From Bin87 sp965220055 (GTDB taxonomy: Bacteria; Chloroflexota; Dehalococcoidia; Lucifugimonadales; UBA3495): a stretch of 64,000 bases of DNA. The notes under the pieces were generated by a model, which was not told the DNA's origin, did not search any database, and saw nothing but the letters and a program-made list of their open reading frames with translations. The translations under genes and the position numbers were made by a program. Where the stretch lies: the NCBI GenBank assembly GCA_965220055.1, contig CBDCPE010000004.1:992001-1056000 (forward strand). The letters are read 5' to 3'. Shown here one piece after another: positions 36,971 to 45,969 of the stretch. The first letter of the stretch is position 1; each line of letters starts with the position of its first letter.

Positions 36971-37372
36971 TCACAATGCAAAAACCCAAACCGCTGCCCC
37001 TATGAGCAATCCGAGCAGCATCCCGCCGGCGTGGTTCACCCTGACCGCTGTGGACCCGTAGCCGAACCGCTGCTCCAGGTGGCGACCGAAGATTCCAACG
37101 CTGATGACGGTAATTACGCCGACAAATACCAGCGGTCCGTACACTAGGGCCGGAGTTGCGGCGTCTTTGAACAACCACGCCAGCCCAACCAAAACTGCCA
37201 GCGCGGTCAGCGAGAGCGCCATTCGCAACAGGCCAATGCGAAAGCCCCAGCCCATCAGAAAACACCAGCCAGCGAGGCCCAGCAAATGCCACGGCGAGTC
37301 GAAAAGTCCGAAAATCACGGGCCGATTGTGCGCCTTCACTGGCGGCGATGCAACCGAAATCGAGCTCCTCAA
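36971..37372 (-). CDS. CvpA-like small membrane protein
   Basis: About 133 residues or less, with four predicted membrane helices (WHLLGLAGWCFLMGWGFRIG; MALSLTALAVLVGLAWLF; LVYGPLVFVGVITVISVGIF; GGMLLGLLIGAAVWVFAL). The GFR turn after helix 1 and the RVNHAGGMLLGLLIG end fit the CvpA family. CvpA is needed for colicin V production or envelope homeostasis in other bacteria. The TTG 37372 start is a guess; in-frame GTG codons downstream may be used. Confidence 0.6.
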   Translation of the reverse strand: MRSSISVASPPVKAHNRPVIFGLFDSPWHLLGLAGWCFLMGWGFRIGLLRMALSLTALAVLVGLAWLFKDAATPALVYGPLVFVGVITVISVGIFGRHLEQRFGYGSTAVRVNHAGGMLLGLLIGAAVWVFAL

Positions 37373-37435
37373 TCAACCGTCGTGCGCCGTTGGTTGTGGC
37401 AAAATGACATGCACTCCAACCAGGACACACCAAGC

Positions 37436-38164
37436 ATGAACATTGACCTCATACGCGCCGACGGACGGCGATGGGACCAGGCCCGCAGTGTACGCATCAC
37501 GCCTGGATGCCAGCCTTTCGCCGAAGGTTCCGCCATGATCGAAATGGGCAACACGACGGTCCTCTGTGCCGCGTCGGTGGAGGAACAGGTCCCCCGGTGG
37601 ATGCAGGGCCGCGGCTCCGGGTGGGTGACCGCCGAATACGATATGCTCCCCCGCGCGACATCCTCGCGTCGGTCCCGCGACCGTGATTCCGGTCGCACCG
37701 CCAGCCGGTCCCAGGAAATCCAGCGCCTGATCGGTCGCTCGTTGCGGGCCGCCACTGACCTGAAAGCCTTGGGCGAGCGGGCCGTCTACTTGGACTGCGA
37801 CGTGCTCCAGGCCGATGGCGGCACTCGTACCGCCGCGATCACCGGCGCGTTTGTCGCGCTGCAACTGGCCCTGGAATCGCTGGTGGCAGCGCAAAAGCTC
37901 GACTCCATCCCGCTGGTCTGCTCCGTCGCCGCAATCAGCGTTGGCCTGTCAAACGACAACCTGTTGCTCGACCTGGATTACTCGGAAGATTCCACGGCCG
38001 ATGCGGACTTCAACATCGTCATGACCGACGCCGGCGCCGTGGTTGAATTCCAGGGCACCGCCGAGGGCAATGCCTTTCCACGCCAACGGGTCGGCGAAGT
38101 CCTGTCGCTGGCAGCCCAGGGCCTCGAACCTCTATTCGCGGCGCAGCGAGCCGCGCTGGGGTGA
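37436..38164 (+). CDS. rph: Ribonuclease PH
   Basis: A 242-residue phosphorolytic 3' exonuclease that trims tRNA precursors. Typical blocks are IRADGRRWDQARSVRITPG, AEGSAMIEMGNTTVLCAASV, GWVTAEYDMLPRAT and RTAAITGAFVALQLAL. ATG 37436 (NIDLIRADGRR) fits the family start; ATG 37409 adds nine residues. Length is normal. Confidence 0.95.
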   Translation: MNIDLIRADGRRWDQARSVRITPGCQPFAEGSAMIEMGNTTVLCAASVEEQVPRWMQGRGSGWVTAEYDMLPRATSSRRSRDRDSGRTASRSQEIQRLIGRSLRAATDLKALGERAVYLDCDVLQADGGTRTAAITGAFVALQLALESLVAAQKLDSIPLVCSVAAISVGLSNDNLLLDLDYSEDSTADADFNIVMTDAGAVVEFQGTAEGNAFPRQRVGEVLSLAAQGLEPLFAAQRAALG

Positions 38165-38364
38165 AAGTTGACGGTCCCGCTTGTGTGAACAGCATTGGCG
38201 TATACGCAACCGCGAACCGGATGGCGCATACCGCCAATGTTCAGCAGGACTACATGATGTCGTTTGCCGTAATGCGAGGGGCTTCATTAACGGATCGGTT
38301 TGCAATTGCGCGGCGAGAAGCATTTGCAATCAACCAGAGCATTCTCGGCGTCGTTGGCGCTGAA

Positions 38365-38877
38365 TTAAGCCGTTGAGTTATTGCTGCGAAGGGTTATGGC
38401 GTTGGCTACGTGCTGCAATGCGGCGATCTTTCCCAAGTCCGCCATATAGACATACTCGTAGGCGATTTCCCGACAAACCACCTCGGTTCCTCGAACCTTG
38501 ATGGAGTAAGGAGCTGGCGCGTTCCTGGCGGTTTGGGTCGCTTGGGAGGCAGCTCGCGTCTGGCTGACAGTGAGGGCGTGGCGGGTCTGCGGGATGGTGG
38601 TTGCGGCCACAACCGTTTGGGTGGCTCGCATGGCCTGACGAGTAGGATATTCGCGGGTTTGGCTCATAGATTGCAGCGTCGCTTGAATTCCCTCCGCAAT
38701 TATGGTCTGGCCAATCTCCGCCTGCGCCATCTTACGTCCGTCACCATCTCCGGCTATAGCGGCATACCCGAATATGCCAACCATCAGCAACAGCACAGAG
38801 AATGCTACGGTGCCCCCGATAATCTGTATCCTCCGTCGATTGGTCCGGTATGCTAGACAATCCTGGCAGGTGACCAA
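38365..38877 (-). CDS. Uncharacterised membrane protein with Gln/Thr-rich region
   Basis: 170 residues. A CxxC motif (VTCQDCLAY) stands before one strong membrane helix (IIGGTVAFSVLLLMVGIFGYAAIAG). A Gln/Thr/Ala/Arg-rich stretch follows (TRQAMRATQTVVAATT, QTRHALTVSQTRAASQ), then a more globular end (KVRGTEVVCREIAYEYVYMA). The start is TTG 38877. I recognise no family. The CxxC with a tail-like helix suggests a small zinc ribbon-TM protein. Confidence 0.5.
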   Translation of the reverse strand: MVTCQDCLAYRTNRRRIQIIGGTVAFSVLLLMVGIFGYAAIAGDGDGRKMAQAEIGQTIIAEGIQATLQSMSQTREYPTRQAMRATQTVVAATTIPQTRHALTVSQTRAASQATQTARNAPAPYSIKVRGTEVVCREIAYEYVYMADLGKIAALQHVANAITLRSNNSTA

Positions 38878-39036
38878 ACGCCAGTTAATAACGGACCTTG
38901 CCGTCTGCTGACCCGACCGGCCTCACGCTGTTGTGTGTTGTCCCGTGGCGTAGTGGACGATGCGTGCGCTCTGCATATTTGGTCAACTCCGTACAGGAGC
39001 ACAGGGTACGCTTGAGATACTTTATCCGGCATCGCC

Positions 39037-39423
39037 TTATTCGCGGGGTAACGGGCTACCCTCGGCTGTCTCATTTACAGCCTGTCGCAAAGCATCATTG
39101 ATCCGGCCCTGCCAACCCGGCCCGCCTTCCAAAAAATGGGCCAGCAGTTCAATATCGAGCTCAACGCTGACCTCCCATTTGTTCAGTCCTTCCTGCTGGC
39201 GCCGGCGACGCAAATCCTGGGCCACCAGATGGGGATGAACCTCAATCGCTGGCCGTGACCGGGCCAACGTCTCGGCGGTCCATTCCGGGTTGTCCGGATC
39301 CCTGGCGATGCCAACGTTGATAGCAATTTCTTCGCCATGCTCCGCAGCGATCTCGGAAAAGGTCAGTTCGCTTGCTACCAGCTCACTAAACTGCTGGGTA
39401 GTCGAATCAGGTTCCTTCGTCAT
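39037..39423 (-). CDS. brnA: BrnA-type antitoxin
   Basis: 128 residues. It has the BrnA features: DPDNPEWTAETLARSRPAIE in the middle and a ribbon-helix-helix C-terminus (VSVELDIELLAHFLEGGPGW, QGRINDALRQAV). BrnA binds and neutralises BrnT and represses the operon. The gene overlaps the end of brnT by 17 bases. The N-terminal 40 residues (FSELVASELTFSEIAAEHGE) are longer than usual. Confidence 0.85.
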   Translation of the reverse strand: MTKEPDSTTQQFSELVASELTFSEIAAEHGEEIAINVGIARDPDNPEWTAETLARSRPAIEVHPHLVAQDLRRRRQQEGLNKWEVSVELDIELLAHFLEGGPGWQGRINDALRQAVNETAEGSPLPRE

Positions 39424-39673
39424 ACGTTATCACCTCTGTGGCACCCGACCGACGCAGACTGATGATACGGGTATTATCGCCCCTCACCGTATAAATGACC
39501 GTGTGCAGGCGCGTGCCAATATAGCCGATGGCGCGCCAACGCATTTCACCGTCGCGCGGGCTCGGCTCGCTTACCGCCGTTGCCCACTGAAAAGATTCTT
39601 CCACTTCCGCGAAATCAAGCCCATGTTTGTCGCGGTTCTCCCTGCGTTTTTGCTCATCCCATTCGTAAGGCAT
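39407..39673 (-). CDS. brnT: BrnT-type ribonuclease toxin
   Basis: 88 residues, the normal length. YEWDEQKRRENRDKHGLDFAE is the family N-terminus (written here from residue 3); GYIGTRLHTVIYTVRGDNTR and IISLRRSGATE complete the RelE-like fold with Arg/Lys active-site residues. BrnT is a type II toxin that cleaves RNA. Upstream on the minus strand, GATAAAATGG at about 39733-39724 could serve as -10, and an ATGAAATGAATGAAAT direct repeat just before the start may be the BrnA operator. Confidence 0.88.
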   Translation of the reverse strand: MPYEWDEQKRRENRDKHGLDFAEVEESFQWATAVSEPSPRDGEMRWRAIGYIGTRLHTVIYTVRGDNTRIISLRRSGATEVITYDEGT

Positions 39674-39726
39674 ATTTCATTCATTTCATGGTCCTCAGCG
39701 ACGGGAGTGGCAGTGTAAAGTCCATT

Positions 39727-42384
39727 TTATCCCACCACTGCCCCCTCAGTATCCAGCACTGTCAACTCGTAACCCAACTCTCGCAGCGGCTCCTCGACCC
39801 GCTCCCGGTCTCCCACCACCAATACTCGCAACCGCTCCGTCGCGAGGTATTCCGCGCCCACCCGGTGGGTGTCGGCCAGGGTTACCCCGGCCAGACGCTG
39901 CTCGAAGGTCCGGAAGTAGTCCGATGGCAGGTCGAACTGGACCAGCGGTACCAGTTGGCCCAGCAACTGGGCCGGCCGCTCGAACCCGGATGGGTAGCCC
40001 AGCCGCAAACCGTTCTGGGCGTTTTCCAATTCTTCGACGGTCAGAGGACGTGCCCCGCTGATGTCCTCGAATTCCCGCAGCGTTTCGATCACCGCTTCCC
40101 GAGTCACCTCGGTCTGGACGCTCCCGCCGGCGGAAAGCAGCGAAGGCGCGTTGTACCAGGAAATCCCCGAGTTGTAGCCATAGGAGTACCCCTTGTCCTG
40201 TCTCAGGTTCTGGTTGAGGCGAGCGGAAAACTGTCCGCCGAAAGCGTAGTTCAACACGGACAGGGGCATGTGATCCGGGTGATTGCGTTGCGCCAACGGC
40301 ATCCCGGCACGGATCACCGACTGGGCAGCGGCCGGCTTGTCGATGAGGAACAGCTGCGGGCCGCCGCCCGTCGTTCCGGCGGGGACATCGACATCTGCGA
40401 TACCGTCTGCGCGCGACGACCAGTCGCCGAAATACTCTTCGGCTGCGCGCATCGCCTCTTCGAGGTTCACGTCCCCGGCCACTAACAGGCACAGGCGGTC
40501 CGGTCGCAACGCCTGGCCGTACCGCGCAACCAGGTCGTCGCGTCGCGCTGCGGACACCGTGGCCTCATTGCCCAGGCTCGAATGCGCGTAGGGCGACTCC
40601 GGTCCGAAAATCAGTGCGCCATAGTTCGAATCCGCCACGAACCCGGCGTCGTCCCGGGCCCGGCGCAAATCGGTCAAGCGCTCGCGCCGCACTCGGTCCA
40701 GTTCGTGGTCCGGAAAATTGGCGTTGCGCGCCACGTCGGCGGCCAACCCCAGGGCGTGACGCCAGTGCCGGTTCAGCGTCTCCGCGGTCAGCAGCGTCAC
40801 CTCCTTGCGTGCCTCGACCGAAAGTCGCGACCCGATATACTCGAAAGCGGCGGCGATTTCCTGGCTGCTCCGGTTGGTGGTTCCCTCGTCCATCAGGGCA
40901 GCCATGAACGACGTCAGGCCCGGCAGCCCGGCGTCATCCCCAATCGCTCCCGCCCGGGCCAACACCGAGAGGGTCACCAGCGGAGTGCCCGTTTTGGTGA
41001 CGACCGCGACTTCCATTCCGTTGGGCAGCCGAGCCCGCTCCGGTACTGGCGGGACGAACTCCGGCGTCGGGCCGCCCGCCGGCTGCTGGGTGCGATCCAG
41101 CGCAACGGTGGCGGTGCTGAGCGCGCGTTCCGGGTACACCCGCATCCGTACCTGTCCGGCTGCCATGATCTCGTGGTGCGCTTGCAGCACGTCTTCTCGC
41201 GTGACGCTGCGGTATTTGTCCATCGCCTGGTTGAGAGCGCCCGGGTCGCCGGTGAACACGTTGAAGTAATTCAGGGCATCCGCGCGTCCGCCGAAACCGC
41301 CGACCCGCGACAGCATCCGTTGGTGCTGCATCTCGATGCGGTTGACCGCCCGCTCGAACTCCTCCTCCGTCGGCGGGTCATCCGCGATGCCGGCCAGCAC
41401 CGCCTCGGCCGCTGCCTCCACTTCGTCCAGCGTGTGCCCGTCCGCGGGCGTCAGCTCCATGCGAAACTGCCCGGCGATTTCCGCCGCGTGGTAGCCCACC
41501 GAGGCGGACTGGGCAATCTGCTTGTCATAAACCAGGGTCCGGTACATCCGGCTGCTCTGCCCGTCGGACAGGATGGCGCGCAAAATGTCCCCCGCGTCGT
41601 CGCGACCCGAAAAGTTGGCCGGAGCCAGCCACGCCGCGTAGATCCGGGGCAGCGTGACCCGGTCGGTCATTTCCAGGTCCACCCTGCCCGATAGCAGCGA
41701 ATCGGCCCGGTCGATGCGGCGGACGCTTGGCCCCGGGTTCAGGTCCGAGAAGTAGCGGTGCGCCAGGTCGAGCGCTGCGGCAGTATCAATATCACCGGCG
41801 ATGGCCAGGCTGGCATTGGACGGCGAGTAATACTGGCGGAAGAAATCCTTCACGTCGTCCAGGCTCGCCGCGTCCAGGTCCTCTTGGGAACCGATGGTCA
41901 TCCAATGGTAGGGATGCGGAAGCGGGAACAGCGATTGCTGCATGTGCCACGACGCCATGCCATAGGGACGGTTTTCGTAGCTCTGCCGCCGCTCGTTTTT
42001 CACCACGTCGCGTTCGGTATCGAACCCTTCCTGGTCCAGCGCGTCCAACAGGAACCCCATGCGATCCGCTTCCAGCCAAAGTGCCAGTTCCAGGTAATTG
42101 GAGGGCACGTCCTCCCAGTAATTCGTCCGGTCCCCGGTGGTCGAGCCGTTCAGCGTCGCCCCGATCTTTTGCAGCGGCTCGAAATGGCTGGACTTGTGGT
42201 GTCGCGTCCCACGGAACATGATATGCTCGAAGAGATGCGCGAAGCCGGTGCGGCCAATCTCCTCGTCCTTGGAACCCACGTGGTACCAGACGTTGACCGC
42301 CGCCACGGGGATCGAACGGTCTTGATGCAGAATGACATCCAGGCCGTTGGGCAGCGTGTGTTTCTCAAAAGCGATTCCTGACAT
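39727..42384 (-). CDS. M16-family zinc peptidase, fused N- and C-halves
   Basis: An 885-residue pitrilysin/processing-peptidase-like protein with two M16 modules in one chain. The inverted zinc motif is H50-L-F-E53-H54 (FAHLFEHIMFRGT), with a downstream Glu in the EGFDTERDVVKNERR region. The second half (from about 450) lacks HxxEH and is the inactive partner module. There is no signal peptide, so it is probably cytosolic. ATG 42384 follows AGGAAG; the earlier frame start at 42441 is not used. Confidence 0.93.
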   Translation of the reverse strand: MSGIAFEKHTLPNGLDVILHQDRSIPVAAVNVWYHVGSKDEEIGRTGFAHLFEHIMFRGTRHHKSSHFEPLQKIGATLNGSTTGDRTNYWEDVPSNYLELALWLEADRMGFLLDALDQEGFDTERDVVKNERRQSYENRPYGMASWHMQQSLFPLPHPYHWMTIGSQEDLDAASLDDVKDFFRQYYSPSNASLAIAGDIDTAAALDLAHRYFSDLNPGPSVRRIDRADSLLSGRVDLEMTDRVTLPRIYAAWLAPANFSGRDDAGDILRAILSDGQSSRMYRTLVYDKQIAQSASVGYHAAEIAGQFRMELTPADGHTLDEVEAAAEAVLAGIADDPPTEEEFERAVNRIEMQHQRMLSRVGGFGGRADALNYFNVFTGDPGALNQAMDKYRSVTREDVLQAHHEIMAAGQVRMRVYPERALSTATVALDRTQQPAGGPTPEFVPPVPERARLPNGMEVAVVTKTGTPLVTLSVLARAGAIGDDAGLPGLTSFMAALMDEGTTNRSSQEIAAAFEYIGSRLSVEARKEVTLLTAETLNRHWRHALGLAADVARNANFPDHELDRVRRERLTDLRRARDDAGFVADSNYGALIFGPESPYAHSSLGNEATVSAARRDDLVARYGQALRPDRLCLLVAGDVNLEEAMRAAEEYFGDWSSRADGIADVDVPAGTTGGGPQLFLIDKPAAAQSVIRAGMPLAQRNHPDHMPLSVLNYAFGGQFSARLNQNLRQDKGYSYGYNSGISWYNAPSLLSAGGSVQTEVTREAVIETLREFEDISGARPLTVEELENAQNGLRLGYPSGFERPAQLLGQLVPLVQFDLPSDYFRTFEQRLAGVTLADTHRVGAEYLATERLRVLVVGDRERVEEPLRELGYELTVLDTEGAVVG

Positions 42385-42697
42385 GAGCGCTTCCTTTCGC
42401 CGCAAACGGCTTGAATGGAGATGGCTGGGCCATTGTAGCATCGGCGTTTACTTCGAGTTCCCGGACGCGAGCAACCCAGCGTCATTCTATTTTCGAGATT
42501 TCTTCGTCGTCGTTCCTTATTTCGGTCCCGTCATTCCTGTGGAAGCACGAATTCAGAGAATCCCTCTAACATCGAGCCTTGGCTTTTGAGCACAGTCAGG
42601 CGCGGCGGTCAAACGATTTGCGAATAATCGAAAGACCCGGTGAACAACCCCGACCGCTTGCTTTCGCGGCCCAGTCGACCCTTCCCGAGACGTAACC
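42385..42697. repeat. Intergenic region with degenerate dispersed repeat
   Basis: The only structure I see is at about 42527-42562, CCCGTCATTCCTGTGGAAGC followed by ACGAATTCAGAGAATCC. It resembles the REP-like GTCATTCC...GGAATCCAG palindromes found between genes in many bacteria, here partly decayed. Confidence 0.45.
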
Positions 42698-43081
42698 ATG
42701 CTCTACGAAGTAGAAGTAGTCGCCGACGGCAACAGCCCCATGGACCTCAATCGGGTCTTTGACCTGCTGACCGACCCGCGGCCCATCGTGCGGGTCCTGG
42801 CTCCGGACGCAATAGGCGAGGATGTCTGGTGCGATGTGGTCGGTTGGGAAAACGGCGAACCCTGCGCCGCCATGGCCGCCCTGTCCGAGGACTCCGGCGA
42901 GGGCGTCATCATGCTGATCTACGGCGGCGAGGACGGCATCCGCCTCCGGCCTGCTGACGCCTCCGACGCTTGGGATGTCGGATCCGCCAGCCAATGGGGC
43001 GAGCCTTGCCTGATGCTGGGCAGTGACATTCGGATCGAGTACCTGCCTGACGGGTGGGACTACTCCCAGCACCCGCACTGA
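42698..43081 (+). CDS. Uncharacterised 127-residue protein
   Basis: An acidic soluble protein beginning MLYEVEVVADGNSPMDLNRV and ending in YLPDGWDYSQHP. There is no signal, membrane segment or motif I recognise. Codon use is like that of the neighbours, which supports a real gene. It is convergent with the TIR gene, 12 bases apart. Confidence 0.6.
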   Translation: MLYEVEVVADGNSPMDLNRVFDLLTDPRPIVRVLAPDAIGEDVWCDVVGWENGEPCAAMAALSEDSGEGVIMLIYGGEDGIRLRPADASDAWDVGSASQWGEPCLMLGSDIRIEYLPDGWDYSQHPH

Positions 43082-43093
43082 GGCTTCACCGCC

Positions 43094-44377
43094 TTACTCC
43101 GCCGGCGCCTCGGTATCCCCGTCCTCAGGTTCGTCGTCCCATATATCCGGCTGCACCTTGATTTCCGCCGTCAATGTCGTCAGAACCCCCGGCAGGTCGC
43201 GCCGGTAACCTCCGACGCGGTCCTTGCGCGCTCGCAGGCGCGCCGTCGGTCCGCCCTTCAGCTGTCGGTACAGCTCGTCACCGTCGTTATCCAGGCAGTC
43301 ATCCATAGCCAGCGCGGCCACATAGGATCGCCGGGCCGCTGAAGTCGCCTGGCGCTGCATGATCTCCTGGTACAGTCTCCAGCAGGCGGGGCTTTCCAAC
43401 GCGCCCCTAGAACAGAGCAGCGCCACCCGGTCGAAGTCTTTGAAGCGGCTCATCGGGGGGATCACCGAGGTGTTGTACGCCGCTTCCTCGTCGTCCGCCA
43501 GGAGACTCCAGCATTGCAGCCCAAGCGACCTCAGTTCCGTCTCCAGCCACCTCACGACGGTGTCATCCGCCACTGAACCGATCAGGAGGACCCGCCGGTG
43601 GGGAATGGTCTGATCGCCTGATCCGGCCTGACCGTCGATGAACTCCGGCGGCACTCCGGCCGGCCGCAGGAAGGACTCGGGTATTCCGCCGTTGGAACGC
43701 GCCAATGTGTCCGCCCCGACCATGCTTGGCCCATCGTGGCGCAATGTTTCCAGCCCCAACGCCGCGCTCAGATCGCAGTCCGCGAACAGGGTCATATCGA
43801 GAACCACGTCCTCCAGCAACGTCCGATCCAGGCGAGTCCGCACCAGCGTCGCGCGCCGCAGATCGCAGCGGGTGAGATTGGCCACGTCCAGGCACGCCGC
43901 GCTCAACTTGGCCCCGCTCAGGTTGGCGCCGGTCAGGTCTGCCATGGTCAGATCGGCTTCGGTCAGGTCCGCCCCGGCCAGGTTCGCGCCCACCAGCGTC
44001 GCGAACGCAATGTCGCAGTTGGAAAGGTCGGCTCCCCGCAGGTCCGCGTTGTCGAGGTTGCTGCCTCTAAGGTCGGAGCGCAGGAACGTGGCCTCAGCCG
44101 CATGCGAATCCGCGAAGTTTGCCCGGTTGAGATTGCAGCGCGACAGGTGCGCCCCTCTCAGGCGGGCTCCGACGAAATTGGCATGCCTCAGATCTGCCGA
44201 CGTCAGGTCGATCTGGGTCAGATCGTCGTACCCCAAATCGACGCCGGGCATCTTGATCCCGCTGAGGTAGGCGCCCGAAAGATCCAGGCGCGGGCGGCTT
44301 TGAAACTCGCGCGCCCGCCAGCGCGCTATGGCGAAGGTTCGCCTCTTGGCGATAGCAACGTGCTCAGGGTTCGCCAA
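43094..44377 (-). CDS. Pentapeptide-repeat protein with C-terminal TIR-like domain
   Basis: 427 residues. Residues about 30-215 are pentapeptide repeats A(D/N)LxG (ANLAGADLTEADLTMADLTG and many more), forming a right-handed quadrilateral helix. A linker leads to an alpha/beta domain at about 265-400: HRRVLLIGSVADDTVVRWLE, then FDRVALLCSRGALESPACWR and LYQEIM. This matches the TIR pattern of known pentapeptide-TIR proteins (KVLLCCS...SxWW..EI). TIR domains in bacteria are often NAD-consuming immune effectors; Glu in LYQEI could be catalytic. The start is TTG 44377, 30 bases after the flavin monooxygenase gene. Confidence 0.75.
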   Translation of the reverse strand: MANPEHVAIAKRRTFAIARWRAREFQSRPRLDLSGAYLSGIKMPGVDLGYDDLTQIDLTSADLRHANFVGARLRGAHLSRCNLNRANFADSHAAEATFLRSDLRGSNLDNADLRGADLSNCDIAFATLVGANLAGADLTEADLTMADLTGANLSGAKLSAACLDVANLTRCDLRRATLVRTRLDRTLLEDVVLDMTLFADCDLSAALGLETLRHDGPSMVGADTLARSNGGIPESFLRPAGVPPEFIDGQAGSGDQTIPHRRVLLIGSVADDTVVRWLETELRSLGLQCWSLLADDEEAAYNTSVIPPMSRFKDFDRVALLCSRGALESPACWRLYQEIMQRQATSAARRSYVAALAMDDCLDNDGDELYRQLKGGPTARLRARKDRVGGYRRDLPGVLTTLTAEIKVQPDIWDDEPEDGDTEAPAE

Positions 44378-44407
44378 GCAACTGCTCCAACGCTGCCGTC
44401 CTCGCGC

Positions 44408-45577
44408 CTAGTCGTCGCCGACCGGAAGGACAGCCTCTCGCTCCGCGAAGGCCGGCATCACTTCGGCAGCGAATATGGACAGTTGCTCTCGGAACTCGCT
44501 CCACGGCATGCCTTCCGGCCACTGGAGCACGATGTCCTCCAGGCCGGGATACTTGTCCTCAATCTCGCGCAGGAACGCTATGAAGTCGTCCGGGTTGCCG
44601 CAGAACCAGGCTTTTTGCTCCACACCGTCTTCGACGCGCGGCGTTCGGGCCGGCGCGCCCGGCGTTCCCCACGGCCGACCCTGCTCGTCGGTGTAACGCA
44701 CGAACCCAAAGGGGGCGAACCATTTGTAGCGCTCGTCGTGGAAGGGTCGCACCTTTTCGATGGCCTCTTCCCGGCTGCCCGCGATGTAGAAGCCAAACCC
44801 CAACGCCATGTCACCGCCCAGCGGGATGTCGCGACCCGCTTCCGTTGCGGCGTCGTGATACTGGGTGATCATCTGCTCCGCGTACAGTTCGCCCGTCAAC
44901 GCCACCATCGCCTTGATGCCCCTTTCAGCGATGTAGTTCAGCGTCCGTCCGCTGGCGATAGGTTGCCAGATCTCCACCGGATTGCTGACCGGCCGCGGCA
45001 CCATGGTGATTTCTTTCAGGTCATACCCCCGATAGGGCACCTGCGGCGGGATCGTGTAGTACTTGCCGTTGTGGCTCCATGAGTCCTCGTTGAAAGCCTT
45101 CAGGATGACTTCCATCTGCTCCAGGAACAGTTCGCGGTTCGCGTCGTTGTCAATCACCGGCGCGCCGAACGTTTCCACCTCGCGGCTGTGATAACCACGA
45201 CCGACACCGAATATCATGCGCCCGCCGGTCAGGACGTCGGCCATGGCGAAGTCTTCGGCCACCCGCAGCGGATGCCACATGGGGATGATGTTGAACGCCT
45301 GCCCGAACTTGAGGTTCTTGGTCTGTCCCGCCAGGTGTACTCCCATGAGGATCAGGTTGGGAATGCACTCGTAACCCTCGTGCTGGAAGTGGTGCTCCGC
45401 CATCCACATGCAGTAGAACCCACGCTCGTCCATGTGCTTGGCCAGCGCTTCAGCGTGATCGTATGCCTGGATCAACTGGTCGTTGGTGTAACGCCGCTGG
45501 TCGGCCGGAGTCCCTTCCGCGCCAACGTTGTCCAGGTCGATCTGCCCCACGTACAGAACCGAAAACCGCTTAATCAT
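44408..45577 (-). CDS. LLM-class flavin-dependent oxidoreductase
   Basis: A 389-residue luciferase-like monooxygenase (TIM barrel). MAEHHFQHEGYECIPNLILM and GGRMIFGVGRGYHSREVETF are family blocks around the flavin site. Relatives use FMNH2 or F420 to oxidise diverse substrates; no flavin reductase is next to it. It ends 30 bases before the pentapeptide-TIR gene on the same strand, so they may be co-transcribed. Confidence 0.9.
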   Translation of the reverse strand: MIKRFSVLYVGQIDLDNVGAEGTPADQRRYTNDQLIQAYDHAEALAKHMDERGFYCMWMAEHHFQHEGYECIPNLILMGVHLAGQTKNLKFGQAFNIIPMWHPLRVAEDFAMADVLTGGRMIFGVGRGYHSREVETFGAPVIDNDANRELFLEQMEVILKAFNEDSWSHNGKYYTIPPQVPYRGYDLKEITMVPRPVSNPVEIWQPIASGRTLNYIAERGIKAMVALTGELYAEQMITQYHDAATEAGRDIPLGGDMALGFGFYIAGSREEAIEKVRPFHDERYKWFAPFGFVRYTDEQGRPWGTPGAPARTPRVEDGVEQKAWFCGNPDDFIAFLREIEDKYPGLEDIVLQWPEGMPWSEFREQLSIFAAEVMPAFAEREAVLPVGDD

Positions 45578-45969
45578 CCAATCAGTGCTCCGCTCGAATA
45601 GTGATCGCGGCGCATTATATCACGCGCCTTTTTTGATCGTTTTGCCTGACGCTTTGGAGCCCCCCGACCTGGCCGGCCGTACCCCGCGCAACTGGGGTGA
45701 GTGTGCTACAAGATGGCCTGCAGGGCCATCCGGTTTCCCTAAATGTCATTGCGCCGGTTTCCCTGAATGTCATGGCGAGCGAAGCGTGGCAATCTCGTTC
45801 CGTGAGCCATGACTCTTGCCAAAACCCGCTGCGTCGACCCGCGCCCTCCGCCTCGTATCATTGCCTTCCACGATAATCGAATGACCCTGCCCGCCGGACA
45901 TTCATAGCAGAGGTCAACCCGCTATAATTCCACCGTTCCGATTTCACCTGACATAAGGGAGGAGTTCCC
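45578..45969. repeat. Intergenic region with tandem and dispersed repeats
   Basis: Two 24-bp direct repeats sit head to tail at 45730-45753 and 45754-45777 (CCGGTTTCCCT[A/G]AATGTCAT and on; two mismatches). The second runs into GTCATGGCGAGCGAAGCGTG at 45769-45788, a common dispersed intergenic repeat type. TATAAT at 45923-45928 is a good -10 for the SDR gene, and AGGGAGGAG lies at about 45956-45964. Confidence 0.6.

Noticed and set aside
38161..38376. Small open frame of 71 residues after rph
   Set aside because: It overlaps the rph stop, has no ribosome site and no recognisable features.
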